Source: Sphingomonas sp. PP-F2F-A104-K0414 (GTDB lineage: Bacteria > Pseudomonadota > Alphaproteobacteria > Sphingomonadales > Sphingomonadaceae). Taken from it: a stretch of DNA of 64,000 bases. The stretch lies in the NCBI RefSeq assembly GCF_004340945.1, contig NZ_SLYD01000002.1, forward strand, positions 1 through 64,000, written 5' to 3'. The notes under the pieces were generated by a model. The model made no database searches and was not told the DNA's origin. It worked only from the letters and a program-made list of their open reading frames with translations. Both the position numbers and the translations under genes were made by a program. Positions 32,745 through 41,934 of this stretch are shown in pieces. Within the stretch, counting starts at the first letter, position 1; every line of letters begins with the position of its first letter.

Positions 32745-35700
32745 TGGCCGAAAACGGCATTCCGCACGTCGAGACGACGCCTGAAACGATCGTGGTCGAG
32801 CGGCGTCCGCTGTGGCAGCGCATCCTGAAATGGCTCGCGATCCTGGTCGTGAGCCTGATCGCACTCGTGCTGGTCGTGCTGTTCGGGATCAACACCGATC
32901 CGGGCCGCCGCCTCGTCGCGGACCAGATCGGCGGCTACACGACCGCATCCGGGCTCAACATTAAGGTCGGCCGGATCGACGGCTCGATCTACGGCGCGAT
33001 GACGCTCAGCGACGTGCGGGTGTCCGACCCCAAGGGCGTCTTCCTGACCAGCCCGAAGCTCGCCGTCGACTGGCGCCCGTTCGCGTTCGCCAAGAACCAT
33101 GTCGATGTGCGTTCGCTGACCACGCCGCTGGTCACGCTGCAGCGCCGCCCGGTGCTCAACGCGACGCCGACCGATCCCAACGCGCCGCTGCTCCCCGATC
33201 TCGATATCGACGTGAACCGCCTGGTGATCGATCGCTTCCTGATCGCCAAGCCGGTCACCGGCCAGACGCACATCGTCAAGATCGACGGCGCGGTCCACAT
33301 CGCCGACAAGCGCGCGCAGCTGACCACCAACGCAACCGCGCTGACCGGCCCTGGCATCGCTGGCGGCGACCGCCTCGTGCTCAAGCTCGACGCGGTGCCC
33401 GAACAGAACAAGCTCGACGTCAATTTGAAGCTGACCGCACCGGTCGGCGGCGTCGTCTCGACGATGGGCGCGTTCAAGGCGCCGCTGACCGCAAGCGTCG
33501 ATGGTCGCGGCAGTTGGGCCTCGTGGCAGGGGCGCGCGGTCGCGACGCTCGGCGGCGGACAGCTCGCCAATCTCGGCCTGACCGCGAAGAACGGTCATAT
33601 CGAAGTGCGCGGTTCGACGCGGCCCGGCCTGTATCTCGAAGGGCCGGTCGAGCGCCTGACGTCGCCACAGCTCGACGTCGCAATCGATACCACGCTCAAC
33701 GACCGCAAGGCCGACACGCGGATGACGCTGAAGTCGGACGCGCTCGCGGTCGATGCCGGTGGTCTGATCGATCTCGCCAACAGCCGGTTCGGCAATTTCG
33801 CGGTCAACGCGAAGCTGCTGACCCCCGGAGCGATTCTGCCGAACCTGCGTGGTCGCGACGTTACCGCGCGCGTCGTGCTCGATGGTGCGTTCGCGACGCC
33901 GACGGTCGACTACAAGGTCCGCGCCGCGACGATCGCGTTCGGCGACATGGGCGTCGAGAACCTCTACGCCGAGGGGCTCGCACGCGTGAACTCCGACCGC
34001 ATCCTGGTGCCGGTCAAGGCGCGCGCACGTCGCGTGACGGGGCTCAATGCCGCGGTCGGCGGGCTCGCCACCAACGTCGCGATCGACGGCGACTTCGCGA
34101 TCTCGGGCGTCAACGTCCTCTCCGACAACCTCAAGATCCGTTCGGACAAGATCGATGCGACAGCGGTGGTCGTCGCGAACATGGCGACCGGCCGCTACAC
34201 CGGCGCGCTCAAGGGGCGGGTCAACAATTACCGCGTTGACGGCATCGGCATCGTCAACCTGACGACCGACGCCAAGCTGGTGCCGGGACCCAAGGGCGGA
34301 TTCGGGATCACCGGCCGCGTTGTCGCGCAGACCTCGCAGATCTTTAACGAAGGCGCGCGCAGCTTCCTCGGCGGCAACGCGATCGTCCGCTCGGACATCG
34401 GCTACAGCCCCGAAGGCATCGTCACCTTCCGCAATCTCCGCATGAACGCGCCACAGTTCCGCGTCACGCGCGGCGAAGGCCGGTTCGATCCGGCCACCGG
34501 CGCGGTGCTGGTGAATGCCGACGCCTATTCGACCGCCTACGGCCCCTTGTCTGCTCGCGTCACGGGCAGCGCGACCGCACCGGTCGTCGTCCTGCGCGCA
34601 CCGCGTCCGGGCGTCGGCGTCGGCCTCGTGAACCTCAATGCGCGGATCGTCGGCCGCGGCGGCGCGTATGCCGTCACCGCGAGCGGCGGTACCAACTACG
34701 GCCCATTCACCGCCGACGTGCTGGTGAAGCCGGGCGCACAACTCGCAGTCGACGTGCGCCGCGTGGTGTTCGCCGGGATCGTCGGCAGCGGCCGGATCGT
34801 CCAGACCGCCGCAGGTCCGTTCGCGGGCGCGCTCCAGTTCGCCGGGCAAGGCCTGTCGGGCAACGTCCGCCTCGCCAACCAGGGCGGCTATCAGCGCGCC
34901 GATGTCGCAGCGCGTGCCAACGGCGCGAAGATCCCCGGCATGGTCGACTTCACCATCGGCCGCGCGATCGTCAGCGCGACCGCAGTCCTGACGCCGACAC
35001 CGCAGATCGTCGCCGACGCGCAGATCGCGGACATGCGCTACGGCGCGATCGTCCTCTCGGCGGCGCGCGCGAAGGTCAATTACGTCGGCGGCAACGGCAC
35101 TGCGCAGGCGCTGCTGACGGGCTCGAACGGTGTGCCCTTCCGCCTCGCCGTCAACGCCAAGCTCAGCCCGAACAACTACCTCGTCGCAGCACAGGGTCAG
35201 GCGAACGGCATCGACTTCCGCACCGTCAACCCGGCACGTATCCAGGCGGTGAAGGGCGAATATCGTCTGTCGCCGACCCGGATCGACTTCGGTGGCGCAG
35301 GCGGCGGCTCGGCGCGCCTGGCCGGCAACTATGGCCGCGGCACGAACGCACAAGTCCGGCTCGATCGTCTCGACCTGTCGACGCTCTCCGCTCTGGTCCC
35401 GAACCTGGGTATTGGCGGCAAGGCGACCGGCAGCCTCGACTTCTCGCAGGCGAACTCGGCGGCCCTGCCGACCGCGGACGCCCGCGTGACCGTCGCCAAC
35501 TTCACGCGCTCGGGCCTCGCTGCCGTCTCCGATCCCGTCGACATCGTGTTCGCCGGGACGCTCGGCGGCGACGGTGCGACCGGTCGTGCGCTGGTCCGTC
35601 GGGGTACGTCAGTCATCGGCCGCATGGTTGCGAACCTGCGGCCACTCCCGGCCGGTAACGGTTCGTGGAGCACGCGCCTGATGGCCGCGCCGCTGTCGGG

Positions 35701-36985
35701 CGGGATCCGCTACAACGGTCCGTCCGCGGTGCTCTTCAGCTTTGCCGCGATCCCCAACCAGCAGCTGTCGGGGCCGATTGCGGTCGCCGCCGACTTCTCG
35801 GGACGCCTGTCTGCGCCGCAGCTGAACGGCGTCGTCCGCGCCGACAACCTGACCTACGACAACGAGACCTATGGCACGCGTCTGTCGCAGATGCGGATCG
35901 CCGGGCGGTTCTCGAACACCGACCTGCAACTGACGCAGCTGACCGCGAAGGCCGGCGACGGCACCGTGCAGGCGCAGGGCACGATCGGGTTCGCTGCGGA
36001 TAGCGGTTTCCCGATCGACATCCGCGCGACGCTGAACAATGCGCAGCTGGCCAAGAGCGATGCGATCAGCGCTACGACTACGGGTACGGTTCACCTCACC
36101 AACGGACGCGATGGCGGCCTGATCCAGGGCGATCTCCAGATCCCCGAGGCGCGCTACCAGATCATCCGCCAGGGTCAGGCCGAGGTGCCCGAACTGACCG
36201 GTGTGCGTCGCAAGAGCGACATCCGTACGGCGGTCTCGACCGATCGCTCGGACGTGCCCGCGATCGGCAAGTTCAAGCTCGACCTCCGCGTTCGTGCGCC
36301 GAACCAGCTGTTCGTCTCGGGCATGGGCCTCGAATCCGAGTGGGAGATGGACATGCACATCGGCGGCACGTCCGCCGCGCCGATCGTGACGGGCGGGCTG
36401 GACATCGTTCGCGGCACCTATTCGTTCTCGGGCAAGCGGTTCGAAGTGAACAAGGGGCAGATCCGCTTCCGTGGCGGCGCGCTGACCGATCCCGACATCA
36501 ACATTCAGGCGACCACCACCACCAGCGACATCACCGTCGTCATCAACGTGACGGGTACCGGCCAGCGTCCGCAGATCGCGTTCACCTCGACGCCGGCGCT
36601 GCCGCAGGACGAGGTGCTCAGCCGCCTGCTGTTCGGGTCGAGCCCAGCCAATCTGTCGGCGACCGAGGCGATCCAGCTAGCCTCCGCGCTGAACTCGTTG
36701 CGTGGGTCGGGCGGCGGTGGTCTGAACCCGCTCGGCAAGCTGCGCTCGGCGACCGGGTTCGACCGGTTGCGCGTCCTCGGCGCCGATCAGGCGACCGGGC
36801 GTGGCACCAGCCTCGCGGCCGGCAAGTACATTACAAAGAACATTTATGTGGAGATCGTGACCGACGCGAAGGGCTTCACCTCGACGCAGCTCGAGATCGC
36901 GCTGACCAAGGCGCTCAGCCTGTTGTCGGCCGCGGGATCGAGCGGCGGGCAGAGCGCGAGCGTCAAATATACGAAGGACTATTGA
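32744..36985 (+). CDS. tamB: Translocation and assembly module protein TamB
   Basis: A 1413-residue protein, similar in size to E. coli TamB (1259). One N-terminal TM helix (about 25-50, WLAILVVSLIALVLVVLFGI) anchors it in the inner membrane. A long beta-helical periplasmic part follows, and the C-terminal DUF490 domain has GGLDIVRGTYSFSGKRFEVN and DPDINIQATTTTSDITVVI. It bridges the inner and outer membranes and works with TamA. The ATG overlaps the tamA stop by one base. The DNA is uniform and high-GC. Confidence 0.95.
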   Translation: MAENGIPHVETTPETIVVERRPLWQRILKWLAILVVSLIALVLVVLFGINTDPGRRLVADQIGGYTTASGLNIKVGRIDGSIYGAMTLSDVRVSDPKGVFLTSPKLAVDWRPFAFAKNHVDVRSLTTPLVTLQRRPVLNATPTDPNAPLLPDLDIDVNRLVIDRFLIAKPVTGQTHIVKIDGAVHIADKRAQLTTNATALTGPGIAGGDRLVLKLDAVPEQNKLDVNLKLTAPVGGVVSTMGAFKAPLTASVDGRGSWASWQGRAVATLGGGQLANLGLTAKNGHIEVRGSTRPGLYLEGPVERLTSPQLDVAIDTTLNDRKADTRMTLKSDALAVDAGGLIDLANSRFGNFAVNAKLLTPGAILPNLRGRDVTARVVLDGAFATPTVDYKVRAATIAFGDMGVENLYAEGLARVNSDRILVPVKARARRVTGLNAAVGGLATNVAIDGDFAISGVNVLSDNLKIRSDKIDATAVVVANMATGRYTGALKGRVNNYRVDGIGIVNLTTDAKLVPGPKGGFGITGRVVAQTSQIFNEGARSFLGGNAIVRSDIGYSPEGIVTFRNLRMNAPQFRVTRGEGRFDPATGAVLVNADAYSTAYGPLSARVTGSATAPVVVLRAPRPGVGVGLVNLNARIVGRGGAYAVTASGGTNYGPFTADVLVKPGAQLAVDVRRVVFAGIVGSGRIVQTAAGPFAGALQFAGQGLSGNVRLANQGGYQRADVAARANGAKIPGMVDFTIGRAIVSATAVLTPTPQIVADAQIADMRYGAIVLSAARAKVNYVGGNGTAQALLTGSNGVPFRLAVNAKLSPNNYLVAAQGQANGIDFRTVNPARIQAVKGEYRLSPTRIDFGGAGGGSARLAGNYGRGTNAQVRLDRLDLSTLSALVPNLGIGGKATGSLDFSQANSAALPTADARVTVANFTRSGLAAVSDPVDIVFAGTLGGDGATGRALVRRGTSVIGRMVANLRPLPAGNGSWSTRLMAAPLSGGIRYNGPSAVLFSFAAIPNQQLSGPIAVAADFSGRLSAPQLNGVVRADNLTYDNETYGTRLSQMRIAGRFSNTDLQLTQLTAKAGDGTVQAQGTIGFAADSGFPIDIRATLNNAQLAKSDAISATTTGTVHLTNGRDGGLIQGDLQIPEARYQIIRQGQAEVPELTGVRRKSDIRTAVSTDRSDVPAIGKFKLDLRVRAPNQLFVSGMGLESEWEMDMHIGGTSAAPIVTGGLDIVRGTYSFSGKRFEVNKGQIRFRGGALTDPDINIQATTTTSDITVVINVTGTGQRPQIAFTSTPALPQDEVLSRLLFGSSPANLSATEAIQLASALNSLRGSGGGGLNPLGKLRSATGFDRLRVLGADQATGRGTSLAAGKYITKNIYVEIVTDAKGFTSTQLEIALTKALSLLSAAGSSGGQSASVKYTKDY

Positions 36986-37054
36986 GTAAAGATCACAACA
37001 GGATAGGTTCGGTTATGAAACCTACGGCGTAACGCCGGGGCGCGAGGATGCAGC

Positions 37055-38527
37055 ATGACCGAACATGTCGACGTGATCGTGGTGGGTGCCGGCATTTCCG
37101 GGATCGGCACCGGCTACCACCTGCAGACGCGCTGCCCCGACCGGACCTACATGATCCTCGAGGGGCGGCAGTCGATGGGCGGGACGTGGGACCTGTTCCG
37201 CTATCCCGGCATCCGCTCCGATTCGGACATGCACACGCTAGGATTCGTCTTCCACCCCTGGACGGCGGCCAAGTCGATCGCCGACGGCCCCTCGATCCGC
37301 GCCTATGTCGAGGAAACGGCGCAAGCGTACGGAATCGACCGGAAAATCCGCTACGGCCATCACGTGAAGTCCGCCGCGTGGTCGACCGAGGACGCGCGCT
37401 GGACGGTCGAGGCGACCGGACCCGACGGCCCGGTGAAGCTGACCTGCAACTTCCTCTCGATGTGCGCGGGCTATTATAATTACGCCAAGGCCTATTCGCC
37501 CGAGTTCGAGGGCGCGGACAGCTTTGCCGGGCAGATCGTCCACCCGCAATTCTGGCCCGAGGACCTCGACTATAGCGGCAAGCGAGTCGTCGTGATCGGC
37601 AGCGGCGCGACTGCCGTGACGCTGGTGCCGACGATGGCGAAGACCGCCGAGCATGTGACGATGCTCCAGCGCTCGCCGACGTACATCGTCGCACGCCCCG
37701 GCGAGGACGGCGTTGCCAACTGGCTGCGCGGCAAGCTGCCAGCCAAGGCCGCGTACGGCATCACGCGGTGGAAGAACGTGCTGATGGGAATGTTCTTCTA
37801 CCGGATGGCGCGGAAGAAGCCCGCGGTCGTGAAGGAGCGGATGATCGGCATGGTCCGCGATCAACTCGGCCCCGATTATGACGTCGCCACCCACTTCACG
37901 CCGCGCTACAACCCGTGGGACCAACGTGTCTGCCTGGTGCCCGACGGCGACCTGTTCACCGCGATCAATGCCGGCACCGCCTCGATCGTCACCGACACGA
38001 TCGCGCAGATCACGCCCGACGGCATCCACCTCGATTCGGGAAAGGACCTGCCCGCCGACGTGATCGTCACCGCCACCGGCCTCGAGCTGCAATTGATGAG
38101 CGGAGTCGCGTTCAGCCTCGACGGCAAGCCGATCGAGCTCGCCGGGCGGCTCCAGTACAAGGGCATGATGTTCGACGGCGTGCCGAACCTGTCCTCGACC
38201 TTCGGCTATACCAACGCGTCGTGGACGCTGAAGGCCGACCTGACCGCGGTGTATGTCTGCCGCCTGCTCAACACGATGACCAAGCGCGGCCTGCGCCAGG
38301 CGACCCCGCACAACGACGACCCGACGATGAAGAACGAAGCGTTTCTCGACTTCACCTCAGGCTATGTCCAGCGCGCCGCCGCGGCACTGCCGACGCAGGG
38401 CGAACGCAAACCGTGGAAGCTCAACCAGAATTACGCGCTGGATCTGATGGCGTTGAAGTTCGGCTCGGTCGACGACGCGATGGTCTTCTCGAACCCGGCG
38501 ACGGCAAGAACCAGAGTGCCCGCGTAG
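37055..38527 (+). CDS. Baeyer-Villiger monooxygenase (flavin-containing)
   Basis: A 490-residue class B flavin monooxygenase. An FAD-binding GAGISGIG is at residues 11-18, and the Baeyer-Villiger fingerprint FxGxxxHxxxWP is matched by FAGQIVHPQFWP at about residue 157. A second Rossmann motif (VVVIGSGATAVTL) for NADPH follows it. Such enzymes insert oxygen next to a ketone carbonyl in steroid, cyclic ketone or terpenoid breakdown. The exact substrate is not clear. It sits alone behind tamB. Confidence 0.92.
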   Translation: MTEHVDVIVVGAGISGIGTGYHLQTRCPDRTYMILEGRQSMGGTWDLFRYPGIRSDSDMHTLGFVFHPWTAAKSIADGPSIRAYVEETAQAYGIDRKIRYGHHVKSAAWSTEDARWTVEATGPDGPVKLTCNFLSMCAGYYNYAKAYSPEFEGADSFAGQIVHPQFWPEDLDYSGKRVVVIGSGATAVTLVPTMAKTAEHVTMLQRSPTYIVARPGEDGVANWLRGKLPAKAAYGITRWKNVLMGMFFYRMARKKPAVVKERMIGMVRDQLGPDYDVATHFTPRYNPWDQRVCLVPDGDLFTAINAGTASIVTDTIAQITPDGIHLDSGKDLPADVIVTATGLELQLMSGVAFSLDGKPIELAGRLQYKGMMFDGVPNLSSTFGYTNASWTLKADLTAVYVCRLLNTMTKRGLRQATPHNDDPTMKNEAFLDFTSGYVQRAAAALPTQGERKPWKLNQNYALDLMALKFGSVDDAMVFSNPATARTRVPA

Positions 38528-38542
38528 CCGGCCGAAGCGGCG

Positions 38543-39034
38543 TCAGGGCAGCGTTTCGCCCGCCTCGACGCCCCACAGCCCGCCGATCGCGACGAACCCC
38601 GCCTGCCCCTTCACGTCGAACCGGCACCAGCCATTGCCGCACTGGCTCAACCGCCCGACCACGCCGGGTGCGGCGCGCCACAGCAATTTGCCGGACGCGG
38701 CGGGCTTCTCGCGCAGCTCCACCGGCCCCGCGCCGTGGACGATCGCGGTGCGCGTGCCGCTGAGCAGATTGGCCTGCATCCAGCCTTCGGTACCGTCGGG
38801 ATCGGCGACCTTGCGCCATTCCTTGAAGATCGCGACCACCTTGATCGGCAGATCCTGGCGCTGATACAGCCAGCTCGCCGGATACGTTCGCGCCGGCCCG
38901 GTCCGCATCCGCGCGCGCGACGCCGAGATCGACGCGTAATACGGCACGCTCTTCTTCGCATCGGCGGCGACCGCGGGGTCCGGGATCAGCGCGACGGCAG
39001 CGAGAACGGAAAGCGCGGCGGCGAGAATGCGCAT
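38543..39034 (-). CDS. SH3-like domain secreted protein (two SH3 repeats)
   Basis: A 163-residue protein with a signal peptide (MRILAAALSVLAAVALIPDPAVAAD). Two bacterial SH3-like units follow: PYYASISASRARMRTGPARTYPASW at about 32-60 and ANLLSGTRTAIVHGAGPVELREKP at about 95-130. It is the SH3_4 type often found with cell-wall enzymes, and would bind peptidoglycan peptides or act in the periplasm. It faces the monooxygenase gene tail to tail. Confidence 0.85.
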   Translation of the reverse strand: MRILAAALSVLAAVALIPDPAVAADAKKSVPYYASISASRARMRTGPARTYPASWLYQRQDLPIKVVAIFKEWRKVADPDGTEGWMQANLLSGTRTAIVHGAGPVELREKPAASGKLLWRAAPGVVGRLSQCGNGWCRFDVKGQAGFVAIGGLWGVEAGETLP

Positions 39035-39165
39035 GATCGAGTCCTAAATGGCGAGCCCCGTCCTATCCCGACGCCGCCCGTTCCTCAACCGCATTGACGT
39101 GCCCAGCGACGGCGGCATGAACGGCGCAAGTTGACGCGCGCGCGCGCCTTCGCCAAGCCGTCGCG

Positions 39166-40164
39166 ATGACCGACACACGCCGCTGTCCAAACCCCAAGGT
39201 CGTCGTCACGCGCGAGCTGGCCGATACGCTGATGGACCGGATGGAGGCGCTGTTCGACACGCGCAACAACCGCGCCGACGCCAAGCTCGACCGCGAGCAG
39301 CTCGCGGCGGCGATGGCCGACTGCGACGTGCTCGTCCCGACCGTGACCGACGACATCGACGCCGACCTGATCGCGGGCGCAGGCGACCGCCTAAAGCTGA
39401 TCGCGAACTACGGCGCGGGCGTGAACCATATCGACCTGAAGGCGGCGCGCGCGCGCGGAATCATCGTCACCAACACGCCGGGGGTGCTCACCGAAGACAC
39501 CGCGGACATGACGATGGCGCTGATCCTGTCGGTACCGCGCCGCTTGGCCGAGGGCGAGAAGCTGGTGCGCTCGGGCCAGTGGAACGGCTGGAGCCCGGGC
39601 GGGATGCTCGGCCACCGGATCGGCGGCAAGGCGCTCGGCATCGTCGGGATGGGGCGGATCGGCCAGGCGGTCGCGCTCCGGGCGCGCGCGTTCGGGCTGA
39701 CGATCCATTATCACAATCGCACCCGCCTGCCCGCGGTCCGCGAGGCGCAACTCGCGGCGACCTTCCACGCCTCGCTCGACGATATGCTCAGCAGCGTCGA
39801 CATCGTGACGATCCACACCCCGCTCAACCCCGACAGCCGCGACCTGATCGATGCGCGCCGGATCGCGCTGATGCGGCCACACGTGTATCTGATCAACGCG
39901 GCACGCGGCGGGATCGTCGACGAGGGCGCGCTGGTCGATGCGCTCGAAGCGGGGCGACTGGCGGGCGCGGGGCTCGACGTCTGGGCGCATGAGCCGGCGA
40001 TCGATCCGCGGCTGCTCGCGCTGCCCAACGTCGTGATGCTGCCGCATATGGGCTCGGCGACGCTCGAAGGCCGGATGGCATCGGGCGAGCGCGTCATCCA
40101 GAATATCCGGATGTGGGCCGACGGCCACCGCCCGCCCGATCAGGTGCTCGACGGCTGGCTGTAA
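39166..40164 (+). CDS. D-2-hydroxyacid dehydrogenase / glyoxylate reductase
   Basis: A 332-residue NAD(P)-dependent enzyme. The Rossmann glycine motif is GIVGMGRIGQAVA at about 162-174. The catalytic residues are visible: Arg in INAARGGIVDEGALV, Glu in the following helix region and His in MLPHMGSATLEGR. It reduces glyoxylate, hydroxypyruvate or a related 2-oxo acid. The sequence resembles GhrB/GyaR, but the exact substrate is uncertain. It stands as a single gene. Confidence 0.92.
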   Translation: MTDTRRCPNPKVVVTRELADTLMDRMEALFDTRNNRADAKLDREQLAAAMADCDVLVPTVTDDIDADLIAGAGDRLKLIANYGAGVNHIDLKAARARGIIVTNTPGVLTEDTADMTMALILSVPRRLAEGEKLVRSGQWNGWSPGGMLGHRIGGKALGIVGMGRIGQAVALRARAFGLTIHYHNRTRLPAVREAQLAATFHASLDDMLSSVDIVTIHTPLNPDSRDLIDARRIALMRPHVYLINAARGGIVDEGALVDALEAGRLAGAGLDVWAHEPAIDPRLLALPNVVMLPHMGSATLEGRMASGERVIQNIRMWADGHRPPDQVLDGWL

Positions 40165-40180
40165 CGCCCCAATACAATCT

Positions 40181-40202
40181 GGATCAGTTTCGGAACTGAT
40201 CC
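40181..40202 (+). terminator. Perfect 9-bp hairpin after the 2-hydroxyacid dehydrogenase
   Basis: GGATCAGTT at 40181-40189 and AACTGATCC at 40194-40202 pair with a TCGG loop. No T-run follows. It is either a terminator for the gene upstream or part of the leader of the lipoprotein mRNA downstream. Confidence 0.5.
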
Positions 40203-40250
40203 CGCGGTGCAGCATTTGTTGGATACCCCCGGAGAGACAGGAGTATCCCC

Positions 40251-40442
40251 ATGAAGAAGTTCGCCATTTCCGCCCTGCTGATCGCATCCGCCGTGTCGGT
40301 GAGCGCGTGCTCGACGCTCAAGGGCGCGGGCATCGGTGCAGCCGGTGGCGCAGGCGTTGCCGCAGCGACCGGTGGTAGCGTCGAGAAGGGTGCCGCCGTT
40401 GGTGGTGCCGGTGGCGCAGTGGTCGGCACCGTCGCCGACTAA
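40251..40442 (+). CDS. Small glycine-rich lipoprotein (entericidin/glycine-zipper-like)
   Basis: A 63-residue protein with a lipoprotein signal peptide and lipobox ending SVSAC (Cys20). The rest is a Gly/Ala-rich repeat (GAGIGAAGGAGVAAATGG, GAAVGGAGGAVVGT), a glycine-zipper type membrane motif. A GGAGTATCC ribosome site precedes the ATG. It resembles small outer-membrane lipoproteins such as those of the OsmB/YMGG group. Function beyond the envelope is unknown. Confidence 0.85.
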   Translation: MKKFAISALLIASAVSVSACSTLKGAGIGAAGGAGVAAATGGSVEKGAAVGGAGGAVVGTVAD

Positions 40443-40464
40443 TCTATCGCCGCCTAAACGCTCG

Positions 40465-40588
40465 ATCCTCCCCCGCCGGGGGGAGGTGTCGCCGAAGGTG
40501 ACGAAGGGGGAGGACACGGAACAGAGGTTTCGCTTGCCTCCCCCTCCGACTGGCAAATGCCAGCCACCTCCCCCTGGCGGGGGAGGAT
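40465..40588. repeat. Paired inverted repeat (REPIN-like), CCTCCCCCGCC type
   Basis: ATCCTCCCCCGCCGGGGGG at 40465-40483 continues as GAGGTG to 40488; its inverse with one mismatch lies at 40565-40588. Each arm is itself a near palindrome. The inner 75 bases also pair partly. The unit fills the space between the lipoprotein and the convergent hypothetical gene, and could form a large hairpin. Confidence 0.75.
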
Positions 40589-40601
40589 TGCAATCTTGAT
40601 C

Positions 40602-40895
40602 TCAGACTGCACGCATCCAATGCGTTCGCGCGACCGTCCCAGTCAGCACCTTCGACCCGAACGCCTTGATGATCTTGGCGGCGTCGACACTGTTCATCAG
40701 CACTACGCGTGTGCCGCCCGACGGCAGCGTCTCGATCGCGCTGATGATCGCGTCGTGCTTCTTGCACATCGCCACGACCTGCGGCTGCTCGACGCTGACA
40801 TTCACCGCGCGCGAGATCGGCACGACGGTATCCGCACCGGTCGTCATGACCGGATCGCCCGTGGTGCGCTGGTAGAAAAGATCGTCATGCGGCAT
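40602..40895 (-). CDS. Hypothetical protein (97 aa)
   Basis: A small protein starting MPHDDLFYQRTTGDPVMTTG, with a central MCKKHDAIISAIETLPSGGTRVVLMNS and an end FGSKVLTGTVARTHWMRAV. It is compact, mixed alpha/beta, without a signal peptide. A TTG start 8 codons upstream is also in frame. It is the kind of conserved hypothetical protein found in sphingomonads; I do not recognise a family. Confidence 0.6.
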   Translation of the reverse strand: MPHDDLFYQRTTGDPVMTTGADTVVPISRAVNVSVEQPQVVAMCKKHDAIISAIETLPSGGTRVVLMNSVDAAKIIKAFGSKVLTGTVARTHWMRAV

Positions 40896-41024
40896 TCCCG
40901 GCTCGGAGCGGGAGCGCAAAGCATCTCTCAGTCGCAGCCTGCCCGTACGAAGCGCCGCGATGCGTGCAGTATGCGCGCAATGACGCCAAACGGCAATGGC
41001 ATCGCCGTCAATGTTACCCCGTTG

Positions 41025-41651
41025 CTACGTTCGCACCCGCAGCAACGCGAGCCCGAAGCCGATGAAGATCGCGCCCGTCACGCGGTCGAACGCGCGCCGC
41101 AACGCCGGCTGCGTCAGCGACCTCGCAAGCGTCCGTCCGCCCGCTGCATACACGCCGTACCAGAAGCTCTCGACCACCGCGAAGGTCACCACCAGGATCG
41201 CGAACTGCGGCGCTTGCGGCGACGCGCGATCGACGAACTGCGGCAGGAACGCCGCCGCGAACAGCAGCAGCTTCGGGTTGCTGATGCCGATCGCGAACCC
41301 GCCGCGGAACAGCCGCCGGGCCGACCAGCTTTGGGGCAGCGCATCGCCACCGAGATCGATCGGCGACCCCGCCCCGCGCCATGCCTTGATCCCGAGACAT
41401 ATGAGATACGCGACACCCGCATAGCGCAACGCATCGAACACCCGCGGCCACGCCGCCAGCAACGCCGACACGCCCGCCGCCGACGCCGCCAACACGATCA
41501 CCAGCGCAGTCAGGCACCCCGCCATCGCCGCGACGCTGCGCCGCGCGCCAAAGGCGATGCTGCGCGTCATGACGTGCAGCATGTTCGGCCCCGGCGTCCC
41601 GCACAGGAGGAACACCGCGACCACGAACAGCCACCAAGCGTATAGCGTCAT
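41025..41651 (-). CDS. LysE/RhtB-family amino acid exporter
   Basis: A 208-residue inner-membrane protein with about six hydrophobic helices. The signature CGTPGPNMLHVMTRSIAFGARR at the start and GISNPKLLLFAAAFLPQFV in the middle are those of the RhtB/LysE superfamily. It should export amino acids or derivatives such as homoserine lactone. It is transcribed alone. The exact substrate cannot be deduced. Confidence 0.93.
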   Translation of the reverse strand: MTLYAWWLFVVAVFLLCGTPGPNMLHVMTRSIAFGARRSVAAMAGCLTALVIVLAASAAGVSALLAAWPRVFDALRYAGVAYLICLGIKAWRGAGSPIDLGGDALPQSWSARRLFRGGFAIGISNPKLLLFAAAFLPQFVDRASPQAPQFAILVVTFAVVESFWYGVYAAGGRTLARSLTQPALRRAFDRVTGAIFIGFGLALLRVRT

Positions 41652-41760
41652 ATCTGCCCCCTGCCCTTTCGATAGAGCGTCATGGAACGACTAGCGTCAC
41701 GCGATACGACACCGTGCGATACACGGCACCTGGCATGTTCCGCCACCCTGAGCCAAACCC

Positions 41761-41839
41761 GTCACCCCAGCGAAAGCTGGGGTCTCGTCATGACTCCGTT
41801 CGCTGTCACGAGGGATACCCCAGCTTTCGCTGGGGTGAC
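41761..41839. repeat. Paired inverted repeat (REPIN-like), CCCCAGCGAAAGCTGGGG type
   Basis: Each arm is 23 bases; the left arm is at 41761-41783 and its exact inverse at 41817-41839. Both contain the palindrome CCCCAGCGAAAGCTGGGG or its inverse. The unit lies between the exporter and the nitronate-monooxygenase-like gene. The same sequence type recurs at 54178-54257. Confidence 0.85.
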
Positions 41840-41934
41840 GGAGTTTTGAACGGATTGGCGACGCATCCCTGGCACGACGCAGCCCGACACCTCAAGCAAG
41901 TGCACGGGAGATGGCCCCGCGAAGCCCGCGCACC

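Noticed and set aside
32717..35353. An 878-residue minus-strand open frame opposite tamB
   Set aside because: It is antisense to the 1413-residue tamB gene with clear TamB features; the peptide is rich in Arg, Asp and Val from the complementary codon bias.
40465..40588. A CRISPR array was considered for the repeated intergenic motifs
   Set aside because: The repeats are paired and inverted, not direct with regular spacers, and no cas gene is in the window.
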